Positions 1-7,184 of a stretch of DNA of 64,000 nt are shown here, piece by piece. The notes under the pieces are model-generated. The model was not told where the DNA came from and made no database searches. It saw only the letters and a program-made list of their open reading frames with translations. The translations under genes and the position numbers were made by a program. Position 1 is the stretch's first letter, and each line of letters starts with the position of its first letter. The stretch is taken from positions 1-64,000 of the forward strand of contig JAUQZE010000003.1 in NCBI GenBank assembly GCA_030587365.1, given 5' to 3'. The DNA comes from Candidatus Freyarchaeota archaeon (GTDB lineage: Archaea > Asgardarchaeota > Jordiarchaeia > Jordiarchaeales > Jordiarchaeaceae).

Positions 1-1
1 C

Positions 2-232
2 CACACCCTCCTACAGCTCAGCCCGAGGGACGGCGGTTCCATAGGATGGATGAGAGCCGGCCTTAAGACGGTTGGCTCCCGCTGCCGGTACGCCGCACTG
101 GAGGTCTTAAGATCCTTCATCGACCTAGTGGTGAAACTCGCCCAGAGGGTCAGAACAGCTGACCAGATATTGCAGTTCACTCTATCAGACATGAAGGGCC
201 TCAAAACTCTATACCAGATGGAGATAACCTAA
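2..232 (+). CDS. C-terminal part of an unidentified protein, cut by the window edge
   Basis: The reading frame is open from the first bases of the window to a TAA at 230-232, so this is the C-terminal ~76 residues of a longer protein. It is Arg/Leu rich and more GC-rich than the genes that follow. A helical segment rich in 'VVKLAQRVRTADQ' precedes the end. The composition and the isolated position would fit a transposase tail, but I see no catalytic motif and do not assign a function. An internal ATG at 50 exists but has no ribosome site, so the upstream reading is preferred. Confidence 0.4.
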   Translation, partial: HTLLQLSPRDGGSIGWMRAGLKTVGSRCRYAALEVLRSFIDLVVKLAQRVRTADQILQFTLSDMKGLKTLYQMEIT

Positions 233-295
233 AATTTGCCAAAGTTTAGTTATTAGAAGACTTGTTGAACAAAATTTGGTAGCTTATGTTTTCTA

Positions 296-1918
296 GTGGT
301 GTTTTACTTGTCTGATGGGGTTCCTATTGTTTTAACTGCGGATAGAACCTTGATGAGCAACTATGTGGGCGGCATGTTTCTCGGCTTCAGTTCGTGTGTC
401 CCAGCGGGCTTTATACCCGAATACTTGTATTTCAAAATTTTCTCCCCTCCTGTGAAAGTTAGTAGGGAAGGGGCCGCAGTGTTGGCCCCCTATGGAATAA
501 GAAAGATTGAGGCATCTCTTCTTAACTATGGGTTCGACGAGAATGATGTAACGGTCGTTAGCCCTGAGTATCTGTCCCGAGTTGTTGGAGCTGGCACCAA
601 AGTTATAGGCATAAGCGAGACCGACCCTTTGGGAATCGGCCCCGCGACCACAACATTCAGGGAAGTGTTTGGAGGGCTGCCTCTAATGGCGTGGAAGTTC
701 CTCGGGATTCTACTCCAAATTCGTCTGAGTAAATTCAAACCTAAAATCATTCTCGGAGGACCCGGCGCGTGGCAACTTGAAAAAGAGGAAAAAAGAAGAA
801 GACTGGGAGTAGATTGCGCCGTTATAGGGGAGGGTGAGGATGTTGTACCTCCTCTCTTCGAAAAAGCGGTTAAGGGGAAAAGTATTCCGGGAGTTGTCTA
901 TGGTGACCCGGTGCCGGAGGAGAGGATACCTTTAATACGGAGACCCACAGTTTGTGGGCTGGTGGAGATTGCGCGAGGATGTGGTAGGGGATGCACATTC
1001 TGCACTCCTACTCTCAAAAGTTTCCGGTGTCAACCAGTTGACTACATCCTGAAGGAGGTAGAGGTAAACGTCAGGGCGGGAAACCCCTATATACTTCTCC
1101 ATGCGGAAGATGTGTTAAGATATAAGGCCAAGGGTTTACACATAAATAGTGAAGCGGTTTTGAGCCTCTTCAAGGCGGTTAAGAAATATCCAAGTGTGAG
1201 GTCAGTAGAAATAAGTCACTTTGCACTAAGCTCTGCAGCAGCTGTTCCGAATCTTGTTGAAGAAATCTCCGACATCCTTGAACTTGATGCTAAAAACTGG
1301 TTGAGTGGGCAGACGGGCATGGAAACCGGAAGCCCGAGAATGATCAAAAATCACATGCTAGGAAAATGCAGACCTTTCAAACCGGAGGAGTGGCCAGAGA
1401 CCGTTGTTCAGGCCTTCGAGGTGTTAAGTGAAAATTATTGGGTTCCAGTCTCTACACTAATTTTGGGACTTCCTGGTGAAACGGAAGGAGATGTTTTCGA
1501 CACTTTGCATCTCATCAGGGAGTTAAGAAGTTTTAAGAGTATGGTTGTGCCCCTATTCTTCGTAGCCATGGGAACTCTGGGAAGGGAAAAATCCTTTACA
1601 CTTAACGATATGAAAACTGCGCATACTGAACTCCTTCTTGAGTGCTGGGAGCATAACCTCCACTGGCTGCCAGAGCTTGTCAATGAGTATCGGGGAATAA
1701 AAAGTTCAATTAGAAGAAGGGTTTTATCTCTAATAACGGGTTTTGCTTCTATTTTTGCGAGGCAGATATTCCAAATGTGCCGAGAGGACTATGGAAACGA
1801 CATCCAAAAGTTTATCAGCGATTACAATGCGGGAAAAGTCCGCAAAGGTCTCCTAAGACTCACCAAATTAGTTGACCGCTTCCAAAGACTCCCGTACAGA
1901 AAGCAAATAAGTACCTAA
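296..1918 (+). CDS. B12-binding-domain radical SAM protein
   Basis: The protein is about 540 residues. Its first ~200 residues resemble a cobalamin-binding/Rossmann domain ('APYGIRKIEASLLNYGF', 'VIGISETDPLGIGP', 'IILGGPGAWQL'). A radical SAM core follows, with the CxxxCxxC cluster motif at about residues 228-235 ('GCGRGCTFC'), which binds a [4Fe-4S] cluster and SAM. The conserved 'ILGLPGETEGD' segment near residue 385 is typical of the SAM barrel. Family knowledge: such proteins carry out methylations or rearrangements on unknown substrates. The start is uncertain: GTG at 296 or 299, with an ATG at 352. It stands alone, with no operon partner, and the substrate cannot be inferred. Confidence 0.85.
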   Translation: MVFYLSDGVPIVLTADRTLMSNYVGGMFLGFSSCVPAGFIPEYLYFKIFSPPVKVSREGAAVLAPYGIRKIEASLLNYGFDENDVTVVSPEYLSRVVGAGTKVIGISETDPLGIGPATTTFREVFGGLPLMAWKFLGILLQIRLSKFKPKIILGGPGAWQLEKEEKRRRLGVDCAVIGEGEDVVPPLFEKAVKGKSIPGVVYGDPVPEERIPLIRRPTVCGLVEIARGCGRGCTFCTPTLKSFRCQPVDYILKEVEVNVRAGNPYILLHAEDVLRYKAKGLHINSEAVLSLFKAVKKYPSVRSVEISHFALSSAAAVPNLVEEISDILELDAKNWLSGQTGMETGSPRMIKNHMLGKCRPFKPEEWPETVVQAFEVLSENYWVPVSTLILGLPGETEGDVFDTLHLIRELRSFKSMVVPLFFVAMGTLGREKSFTLNDMKTAHTELLLECWEHNLHWLPELVNEYRGIKSSIRRRVLSLITGFASIFARQIFQMCREDYGNDIQKFISDYNAGKVRKGLLRLTKLVDRFQRLPYRKQIST

Positions 1919-2289
1919 GGTCTTCAAGCCCAGTCTCGCGCTTAAATAACTTAAATGGACAGTTACTCTGCTTTATGGAATGAAAGAAACAAGATTCAAC
2001 AATGCCACTGCTTTAAAGGATACATTGAAACAAGATTAAAATGAAAGAATAGCAGAGACCCAGCTGAGGGGGAATCAGGTATGAAGGGGGATACCTGTAT
2101 AGTTAGCCAAAAGTTTTGGTGATTATTGTTCAGAATTAGCTCTAATCAGGAAATGGAAAAGGATTAGTGTCCCGAATAGAAAACAAAAAACTACGTCGAA
2201 TCTAATTTTTAGTATAATTTCGAGCGTATGTATCCTATCCTTTTAGGATTATATTAATGAATCCTTATACTTGTTTTTTATTCATTATA
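1919..2289. other. Intergenic region without a recognisable gene
   Basis: This AT-rich spacer between the radical SAM gene and the first SCP2 promoter has no ORF with a ribosome site. Two short direct repeats containing 'gaaacaagatt' lie about 40 bases apart near 1987 and 2028. I see nothing else interpretable. Confidence 0.5.
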
Positions 2290-2296
2290 GTAAAAT

Positions 2297-2306
2297 TTAT
2301 ATATAT
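2297..2306 (+). promoter_or_regulatory. TATA box of SCP2 gene 1
   Basis: The sequence TTTATATATA preceded by an A-rich BRE-like stretch matches an archaeal TATA element. Equivalent elements sit at the same place before the next two SCP2 genes. Transcription would start near 2330, giving a leader of about 230 nt. Confidence 0.6.
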
Positions 2307-2329
2307 CTGCCGTAAAAATATGGCGTAAA

Positions 2330-2561
2330 TAAATACACGTGGGCTTTATCTTCTCAATTATTAGGAGGACTCTACGGAGAGGCTAGAGGTGCGCCAGAAA
2401 AAATTAGGCGGAAGAACCAAACCACTTACAAGCCGTAGCTCACTTGAATGTTTCCGCTACCGAAAAGGTATGCGTTAAGCACTAAATCAGAATACGTTAG
2501 GAGTTAGGGAGTTTGCCTTCAATATTGAGGAGGTGTTGGCCTTAAGGATTGAGGAGGTTTT
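2330..2561 (+). ncRNA. Structured 5' leader of SCP2 gene 1 (divergent member)
   Basis: This long untranslated leader aligns with the leaders of the next two SCP2 genes in its 3' half (ACCGAAAA-GTAT, a short hairpin, then GAGGAGGTTTT before the start). GGCGGAA at 2407-2413 can pair with TTCCGCT at 2452-2458. This replaces the GGAGGAA/TTCCTCC pair of the other leaders, a compensatory A-U to C-G change. CTACGG at 2372-2377 can also pair with CCGTAG at 2433-2438, which would make a pseudoknot with the first stem. The middle is shorter than in the other two leaders and lacks their inner stem. Structure is inferred by eye only. Confidence 0.5.
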
Positions 2562-3140
2562 ATGATGGAGAAGACAAGTGTTGAGGATTTGAAAAGTATT
2601 GCAGAAGAAATGTTGGAGATGTCAGATGAGGAATTGATGGAGAAACTGCCTACTTTGGTCCCTAAAATGAAGGGTAAAGTTAGAGAGATTATGGATACAA
2701 TGCCAGACCTACCGCAGAGAATAGTTAAGAGGATAGAGGAGACCGATGTTAAGAAGATGGCTAACGAGGCCCCTGATGCGGTGAATGCATTCACGGAGAT
2801 TCTGTGGGAAGGAGTCGCCGCAGTAGCTGAAAGAGATGCAGAATTCAAAAAGGCATTGAAGAATGTGGGGAATATCAAACTTAACTACGAAGCCGACGAC
2901 AGCCCTATGAGCGGACATGAAGAGATAAATAATGCAAAGATCACGGGTGGACCGGGCAAGCTAAATACTGTCGATATTACCGTCATAGGCAATACGGATA
3001 CTCTAATAAAATTGGTCACAGGCGGACTGGACCCGGTGAAAGGCTTGATGACCCGCAAATTCAAGCTTGAAGGACCCTTGGCTTTAGGGATGAAACTGAC
3101 TGGAGCAATTAAGGCAATGGCCAATGCCCTTAAAGGCTAA
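2562..3140 (+). CDS. SCP2 sterol-carrier-like domain protein, copy 1
   Basis: The protein has 192 residues and no signal peptide. The C-terminal ~110 residues have the SCP2 lipid-binding fold pattern: 'DSPMSGHEEINNAKITGGPGKL', then 'TDTLIKLVTGGLDPVKGLMTRK' and 'LEGPLALGMKLTGAIKAM'. This matches the classic segment where a glycine-rich turn leads into the last helices. The N-terminal ~80 residues form an acidic helical region ('DLKSIAEEMLEM'). SCP2 domains bind lipids or acyl-CoAs in the cytoplasm; the ligand here is unknown. A strong GAGGAGG site lies just upstream of ATG 2562, with another ATG at 2565. Unlike copies 2 and 3 it lacks the Lys/Pro/Ala N-terminal tail. Confidence 0.8.
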   Translation: MMEKTSVEDLKSIAEEMLEMSDEELMEKLPTLVPKMKGKVREIMDTMPDLPQRIVKRIEETDVKKMANEAPDAVNAFTEILWEGVAAVAERDAEFKKALKNVGNIKLNYEADDSPMSGHEEINNAKITGGPGKLNTVDITVIGNTDTLIKLVTGGLDPVKGLMTRKFKLEGPLALGMKLTGAIKAMANALKG

Positions 3141-3172
3141 GTTAATAGGGTCTCTTTGCCACTGCTGAAAAG

Positions 3173-3180
3173 TTATATAC
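3173..3180 (+). promoter_or_regulatory. TATA box of SCP2 gene 2
   Basis: TTATATAC, with an A-rich stretch in front, lies about 240 nt before the ATG. The same element precedes SCP2 gene 3, and the sequence downstream (AAAGCACATGG) is conserved between the two. Confidence 0.6.
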
Positions 3181-3204
3181 ATTTGTCTATAGAATACTCT
3201 ACTA

Positions 3205-3419
3205 TAAAGCACATGGAATTCCCCAAAAAGGGGTAGGAGGAAACCTCAAGGGTAGGACAGAAATACGTTAGAATGAAATCTGAAGAAAAGCCACCACCCA
3301 TGAGTTAGAACCTACTCCAAAGTTTCCTCCTAACCGAAAAAGTATAGTGGTAAGCCACAGGATAGAATGTGTAAGAAATTGGAGGGTTTCGCTTTTAATA
3401 AGATAGAGGAGGTTTTGTA
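3205..3419 (+). ncRNA. Structured 5' leader of SCP2 gene 2; candidate cis-regulatory RNA
   Basis: Elements in order: a CCCC-AAAAA-GGGG hairpin at 3221-3233; an 11-bp perfect long-range stem TAGGAGGAAAC (3234-3244) with GTTTCCTCCTA (3322-3332); nested inside it GGGTAGG (3250-3256) with CCTACTC (3311-3317, one G-U pair). A GTGG-TAAG-CCAC hairpin follows at 3347-3358. The last hairpin is ATGGT-ACTAA-ACCAT in the next leader, so its bases vary while pairing is kept. AAACCTC at 3241-3247 is complementary to GAGGTTT (3409-3415) in the ribosome site, so two exclusive folds are possible. Sequence shows the pairings; a switching role is inference. I do not recognise a known riboswitch class. Confidence 0.6.
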
Positions 3420-4067
3420 ATGAAAAAGCCAAAAGCTACTAAAGAGGTAAAGAAACCGAAGGCTGCTGCAGAAGAAAAGCCAGAGGCCGCCGCAGGAGCA
3501 ATGGATTTGAAGAAAATGACAGAAGAAATGCTCAACATGCCAGACAAGGAGTTAATGGGAATACTACCTTCCGTGATACCCGGAGTAAAAGACAGCGTAC
3601 CAGAACTGCTGACCGCCATGCCAGACCTACCGCAGAAGTTAGCACAGAGACTCTCAAAAAGCGACGTCAAAAAGTGGGCAACCGAAGCACCGGAAGCAAC
3701 AGACGCATTCACGGTGATGCTGTGGGAAGTAACACACGCACTGGTTGAAAAAGACCCAGAATTCAAAAAAGCGGTTGCGGGTGCAGGAGACATAAAAGTA
3801 AACTACGAAGCCACAGACAGCCCCATGAAAGGACACTACCAAATAAGCGGAGGAAAAATCACCGGCGGACCGGGTAAGCTAGATACTGTCGATCTCACCG
3901 TCACAAGCCACACAGACACCCTAATAAAACTGGTCACAGGCGGACAGGACCCCATAAAAGGCCTAATGACCCGCAAATTCAAACTCGACGGACCCCTAGC
4001 CACAGGAATGAAGCTAGCCGTAGTAATGAAAGCAATGGCCAACGCCTTCAAAGGCGAACAGAGTTAA
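3420..4067 (+). CDS. SCP2 sterol-carrier-like domain protein, copy 2, with Lys/Pro/Ala tail
   Basis: The protein has 215 residues. It opens with a basic tail of about 30 residues built from KPKA/KKPKA units mixed with glutamate, then 'AMDLKKMTEEMLNMPDKELM' begins the same helical region as copy 1. The SCP2 domain occupies roughly residues 110-212 ('DSPMKGHYQISGGKITGGPG', 'TDTLIKLVTGGQDPIKGLMT'). The tail resembles histone H1-like or nucleic-acid-binding extensions, which is a compositional observation only. ATG 3420 follows GAGGAGGTTTTGTA. The gene is the middle of three tandem same-strand paralogs, each with its own promoter, so they are probably separate transcripts. Confidence 0.8.
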   Translation: MKKPKATKEVKKPKAAAEEKPEAAAGAMDLKKMTEEMLNMPDKELMGILPSVIPGVKDSVPELLTAMPDLPQKLAQRLSKSDVKKWATEAPEATDAFTVMLWEVTHALVEKDPEFKKAVAGAGDIKVNYEATDSPMKGHYQISGGKITGGPGKLDTVDLTVTSHTDTLIKLVTGGQDPIKGLMTRKFKLDGPLATGMKLAVVMKAMANAFKGEQS

Positions 4068-4093
4068 CAGAGTCTCTTCACAATAGCTGAAAA

Positions 4094-4102
4094 TTTATAT
4101 AC
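4094..4102 (+). promoter_or_regulatory. TATA box of SCP2 gene 3
   Basis: TTTATATAC lies about 240 nt before the start codon, placed as in SCP2 gene 2. Confidence 0.6.
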
Positions 4103-4129
4103 AAGTTGTTTCACAAAATACGGTATAAT

Positions 4130-4342
4130 AAAGCACATGGAATTTCCCCAAAAAGGGTAGGAGGAAACCTCAAGGGTAGGACAGGGACACGTTGGAATGA
4201 AATCTGAAGAAAAGCCACCACTTAGAATCAGAACCTACTCCAAAGTTTCCTCCTAACCGAAAAAGTATGGTACTAAACCATGGGCCAAAATGTGTAAGAA
4301 ATTGGAGGAGTTTCACTTTAAGAAGATAGAGGAGGTTTTGTG
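4130..4342 (+). ncRNA. Structured 5' leader of SCP2 gene 3; second copy of the candidate RNA
   Basis: This is nearly collinear with the gene 2 leader. The perfect 11-bp stem recurs as 4158-4168 with 4245-4255. A block between the two strands (GGAATGAAATCTGAAG then GCCACCAC) is almost unchanged. The 3' hairpin at 4267-4281 (ATGGT/ACCAT) covaries with GTGG/CCAC of leader 2. AAACCTC at 4165-4171 is again complementary to the ribosome-site bases GAGGTTT at 4332-4338. Confidence 0.6.
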
Positions 4343-5008
4343 ATGAGTAAGCCAAAGGCTGCTAAAGCAAAGAAACCAAAGGCTGCTGTAGAAGAAAAGA
4401 AGCCGAAGGTTGCTGTAGAAGCAAAGCCAAAGGTTGCTGTAGGAGCAATGGATTTGAAGAGCGAAGTAGAAGCAATGTTCAAAATGCCAGATAAGGAGTT
4501 AATGGATAAACTGCCTTCCTTCGCCCCTAAGGTAAAAGGTAAGGCACCGGAGCTGTTGGCTGCTATGCCAGACCTACCGCAGAAGTTAGCGCAGAGACTG
4601 ACGAAGAGCGACGTTAAGAAGTGGTCGACTGAGGCACCCAAAGCATCAGATGCATTTACGGAGTTTCTGTGGGCTGTAACAGGCGCAATGGTTGAAAGAG
4701 ATCCAGAATTAAAAAAGGCGGTGACTGGTGCAGGAGATATTAAGGTTAACTACGAAGCTACAGACAGTCCTATGAAGGGACACTATCATATAAGCGGCGG
4801 GAAGATCACGGGTGGACCGGGCCTGATGACACCCACCGACCTTAAACTCTCATCTGACACAGACACTCTAATAAAGTTGACCACAGGCGCCCTCGATGCG
4901 ACACAGGCTTTCATGGCGGGCAAGTACAAAATGGACGGAAATCTGGCCACGGCTATGAAGATGGCTCCAGTGATGGCTAAAATAGCGGCAATCTATAAGG
5001 GTAAATAG
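4343..5008 (+). CDS. SCP2 sterol-carrier-like domain protein, copy 3, longest Lys/Pro/Ala tail
   Basis: About 221 residues. The basic tail is longer than in copy 2 and consists of repeated units of the form KKPK(A/V)AVE. It is followed by 'AMDLKSEVEAMFKMPDKEL', a helical segment and the SCP2 domain ('DSPMKGHYHISGGKITGGPG', 'DTDTLIKLTTGALDATQAF'). ATG 4343 is preferred over GTG 4340 because it is better spaced from GGAGGTTTT. The paralog has diverged most in the last 60 residues ('MTPTDLKLSS'). Lipid or acyl-CoA binding is the family expectation; the tail suggests interaction with an acidic partner, which is inference. Confidence 0.8.
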   Translation: MSKPKAAKAKKPKAAVEEKKPKVAVEAKPKVAVGAMDLKSEVEAMFKMPDKELMDKLPSFAPKVKGKAPELLAAMPDLPQKLAQRLTKSDVKKWSTEAPKASDAFTEFLWAVTGAMVERDPELKKAVTGAGDIKVNYEATDSPMKGHYHISGGKITGGPGLMTPTDLKLSSDTDTLIKLTTGALDATQAFMAGKYKMDGNLATAMKMAPVMAKIAAIYKGK

Positions 5009-5196
5009 GCTCAATACATTTAGCATTTTTTTCTCTTTTTCTTTCTTTAATTCTTCTCTTGCATAATTTATTCTCTTGATAAAGCCTGAAAACCCGTTAA
5101 AGAGCCGAATAAATAGCTATTTTTGCAAAAAGCTTTTTACAATTAATTTTCCCAGATTTTTATTTGAATAAGTTTTGGAATAAGGAGGGAGTTTTC

Positions 5197-6546
5197 TTGT
5201 CTCTACAGAAAAAATTATCCGAATTTGTGACCAGAACTGAGTACAAGGATATACCAGGGGAGGCGATAACTGTTGCGAAGCAGAGCGTTCTTGATTACCT
5301 CGGCGTTACCTTAGCTGGCTCCGTTGAGCCTATTGGTGGTATTGTTAAAGAATACTTGAGGGAGGTGGGAGGCGGAGGCCTTTCCACGGTTATTGGTTTG
5401 GGATTAAAAACTTCTTGTCCGAATGCGGCTTTTGCGAATGGCACTCTGGGGCATGCTCTTGACTTCGATGATAGCAGTCCCTCGCTACTGGGACATCCAA
5501 CTGTTCCCGTTGCCCCGTCAGCTTTTGCGATTGCGGAGTTAACGGAAGCCTCAGGCGAAGAGCTGCTTACTGCTTACGCGGTTGGTGTTGAGGTTGAGTG
5601 CAAACTGGGTTTAGTTGTGAATCCTGCTCATATGGGGAAGGGGTGGCATTGTACCTCAACGCTTGGTGCCTTCGGAGCCACTGCTGCGGCTGGAAAACTG
5701 CTTGGGCTTGATTCGGAGCAGATGATGTACGCGTTTGGTATAGCAGCCTCTGAGTCCGCTGGAATTAGGGCTAACTTTGGCACGATGACCAAGCCTTTTC
5801 ACGCGGGGCGGGCAGCAGAAAATGGTGTTGTGGCAGCCATGCTCGCGAAAAAGGGATTCACGTCCAACAAAAATGCGCTGGAGGAGGAATTCGGATACCT
5901 CAAAGTGACCACAGGTGAATATTATACGAAAGCAATAGAAAAACTCGGGAATCCCTGGGAACTGGTGGCACCGGGAGTATACTATAAGTTATATCCTTGT
6001 TGCCATTATGGTCACGCAGCCATTAACGCCCTTCTCTCTATTATGAGGGATAACAAATTAGATTCAAGCAATGTGGAATATATTGAGGTTGGAGCGACTC
6101 AGGCAATTTATGATAACTTGATTTATCACGAGCCTAAGACAGGTCTTGAAGGAAAGTTTAGTATGCAGTTTTTCATGGCCAACGCTCTGCTGGAAGGAAA
6201 CTTGAGGCTTGAAAACTTTACGGATGAAAAGGTTAGTGATCCGAAGATTGTTGAGCTCATAAAGAAAACGAAATTTCAAGTAGACCCAGAAGTTGACAAA
6301 ATGGTCCCATACGAACTAGGAGCCGCTATATCAAGAGTTAAATTGAATACCAAGGACGGTAAAGAATTCACCAAAAACGGAATGCCCACAGCAGGACTAG
6401 AGGAACTCAAGAAAAAATACGGAATATGTGCAAGCTACGTCCTTCCCGAAGAGAAAATCACCGAAACCATGAACCTCGTGCTAGGACTAGAAAAACTAGA
6501 CAACATAAATCAACTAATGCAGCTCGTGTCTAATAATCCTCCATAA
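5197..6546 (+). CDS. MmgE/PrpD family protein (2-methylcitrate-dehydratase-like)
   Basis: About 449 residues. Typical MmgE/PrpD features are present: 'AKQSVLDYLGVTLAGS' near the N-terminus, 'ANGTLGHALDFDDSS' with 'HPTVPVAPSAFA', 'GKGWHCTSTLGAFGATAAA', 'TKPFHAGRAAENGVVAA', and 'LYPCCHYGHAAINALL'. Members dehydrate or isomerise small carboxylic acids such as methylcitrate or aconitate, so the exact substrate is open. The frame extends to TTG 5164, but AAGGAGGGA at 5182-5190 points to TTG 5197 as the start. It is monocistronic; the nearest metabolic neighbour is the orphan flavoprotein at 7185. Confidence 0.85.
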   Translation: MSLQKKLSEFVTRTEYKDIPGEAITVAKQSVLDYLGVTLAGSVEPIGGIVKEYLREVGGGGLSTVIGLGLKTSCPNAAFANGTLGHALDFDDSSPSLLGHPTVPVAPSAFAIAELTEASGEELLTAYAVGVEVECKLGLVVNPAHMGKGWHCTSTLGAFGATAAAGKLLGLDSEQMMYAFGIAASESAGIRANFGTMTKPFHAGRAAENGVVAAMLAKKGFTSNKNALEEEFGYLKVTTGEYYTKAIEKLGNPWELVAPGVYYKLYPCCHYGHAAINALLSIMRDNKLDSSNVEYIEVGATQAIYDNLIYHEPKTGLEGKFSMQFFMANALLEGNLRLENFTDEKVSDPKIVELIKKTKFQVDPEVDKMVPYELGAAISRVKLNTKDGKEFTKNGMPTAGLEELKKKYGICASYVLPEEKITETMNLVLGLEKLDNINQLMQLVSNNPP

Positions 6547-6578
6547 TTTAGTAACTCTAGTTTTTTACGGTTTTTATA

Positions 6579-6893
6579 TTAAAAACCATAGTTAGTGGTT
6601 TTATTAAATATGTGATCTGCTTTCAGTTGATAAACGTCTATTCCCCATTCGCTTAGTTTCATTTTCCTTATTTCTCCCGAGATAAGTAGCTCATCTCCCT
6701 CCTGAATAATTGTACTGCCAAGCCTAAGCGCTCCCGCTGTTGCTGTCGCTAGAACTGTTATTTCTTCTGGAATACCATAACTTTTTTGATCTAATTTTAT
6801 CATAAAACTTATACCAAAACCGCCCTGAGATACAAAGGTTACATTTCGGCGTGTTACTATTCCACTAAATTCACCTTTGATAGTTTTTGGTAT
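6579..6893 (-). CDS. Small OB-fold-like hypothetical protein, possible AUA start
   Basis: About 104 residues, beta-rich: 'GEFSGIVTRRNVTF', 'ITVLATATAGAL', 'IIQEGDELLISGEIRKMKL'. The alternating pattern and the 'GDELLISGEI' strand-turn-strand resemble an OB-fold nucleic-acid or oligosaccharide binder, which is weak inference. The start is odd. The frame opens further back to a TTG at 6908, but the only good ribosome site, GGAGGTGAT at about 6897-6905, overlaps codons 2-4 of that reading. With that site the properly spaced codon is ATA at 6893, giving I/M-PKTIKGEF. It is convergent with the MmgE/PrpD gene. Confidence 0.55.
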   Translation of the reverse strand: MPKTIKGEFSGIVTRRNVTFVSQGGFGISFMIKLDQKSYGIPEEITVLATATAGALRLGSTIIQEGDELLISGEIRKMKLSEWGIDVYQLKADHIFNKTTNYGF

Positions 6894-7184
6894 TACAATC
6901 ACCTCCAATCCTTTACTTGTTGATACTTATTACTATTTAATATTTCGAAGGAGGCGAGTGTGTGGTTGTGGGACGTTTAGGAATCACGGGAACCGGTCTT
7001 CTACCGACGGGTTCTGCCCACTCTGATTTTTCCCTCTCTGTCTCACCGCTGAGTGGTTTTTGTCTGAACGCCGGGTAATCGCTTTGCCTTCTTCAATGTG
7101 TATAATATCTCCATAAAAAGATTTATGTCCAATTAAGACCACATAAGGATATCTGGTTAGCATCTGGTGTGCGAGGCGTTTCAA

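Noticed and set aside
1985..2045. Possible CRISPR-like direct repeats ('gaaacaagatt' twice)
   Set aside because: Only two imperfect 11-base matches, no regular spacer and no cas gene.
3260..3300. Cobalamin riboswitch or TnpB/omega-RNA-like end in the SCP2 leaders
   Set aside because: The core (GGAATGAAATCTGAAG...GCCACC) only loosely resembles either. No B12 box with correct flanks and no tnpB is nearby, so I left the RNA unclassified.
6984..7163. 59-codon minus-strand ORF upstream of the orphan flavoprotein
   Set aside because: No ribosome site and no recognisable motif; it could be a relic but cannot be supported as a gene.
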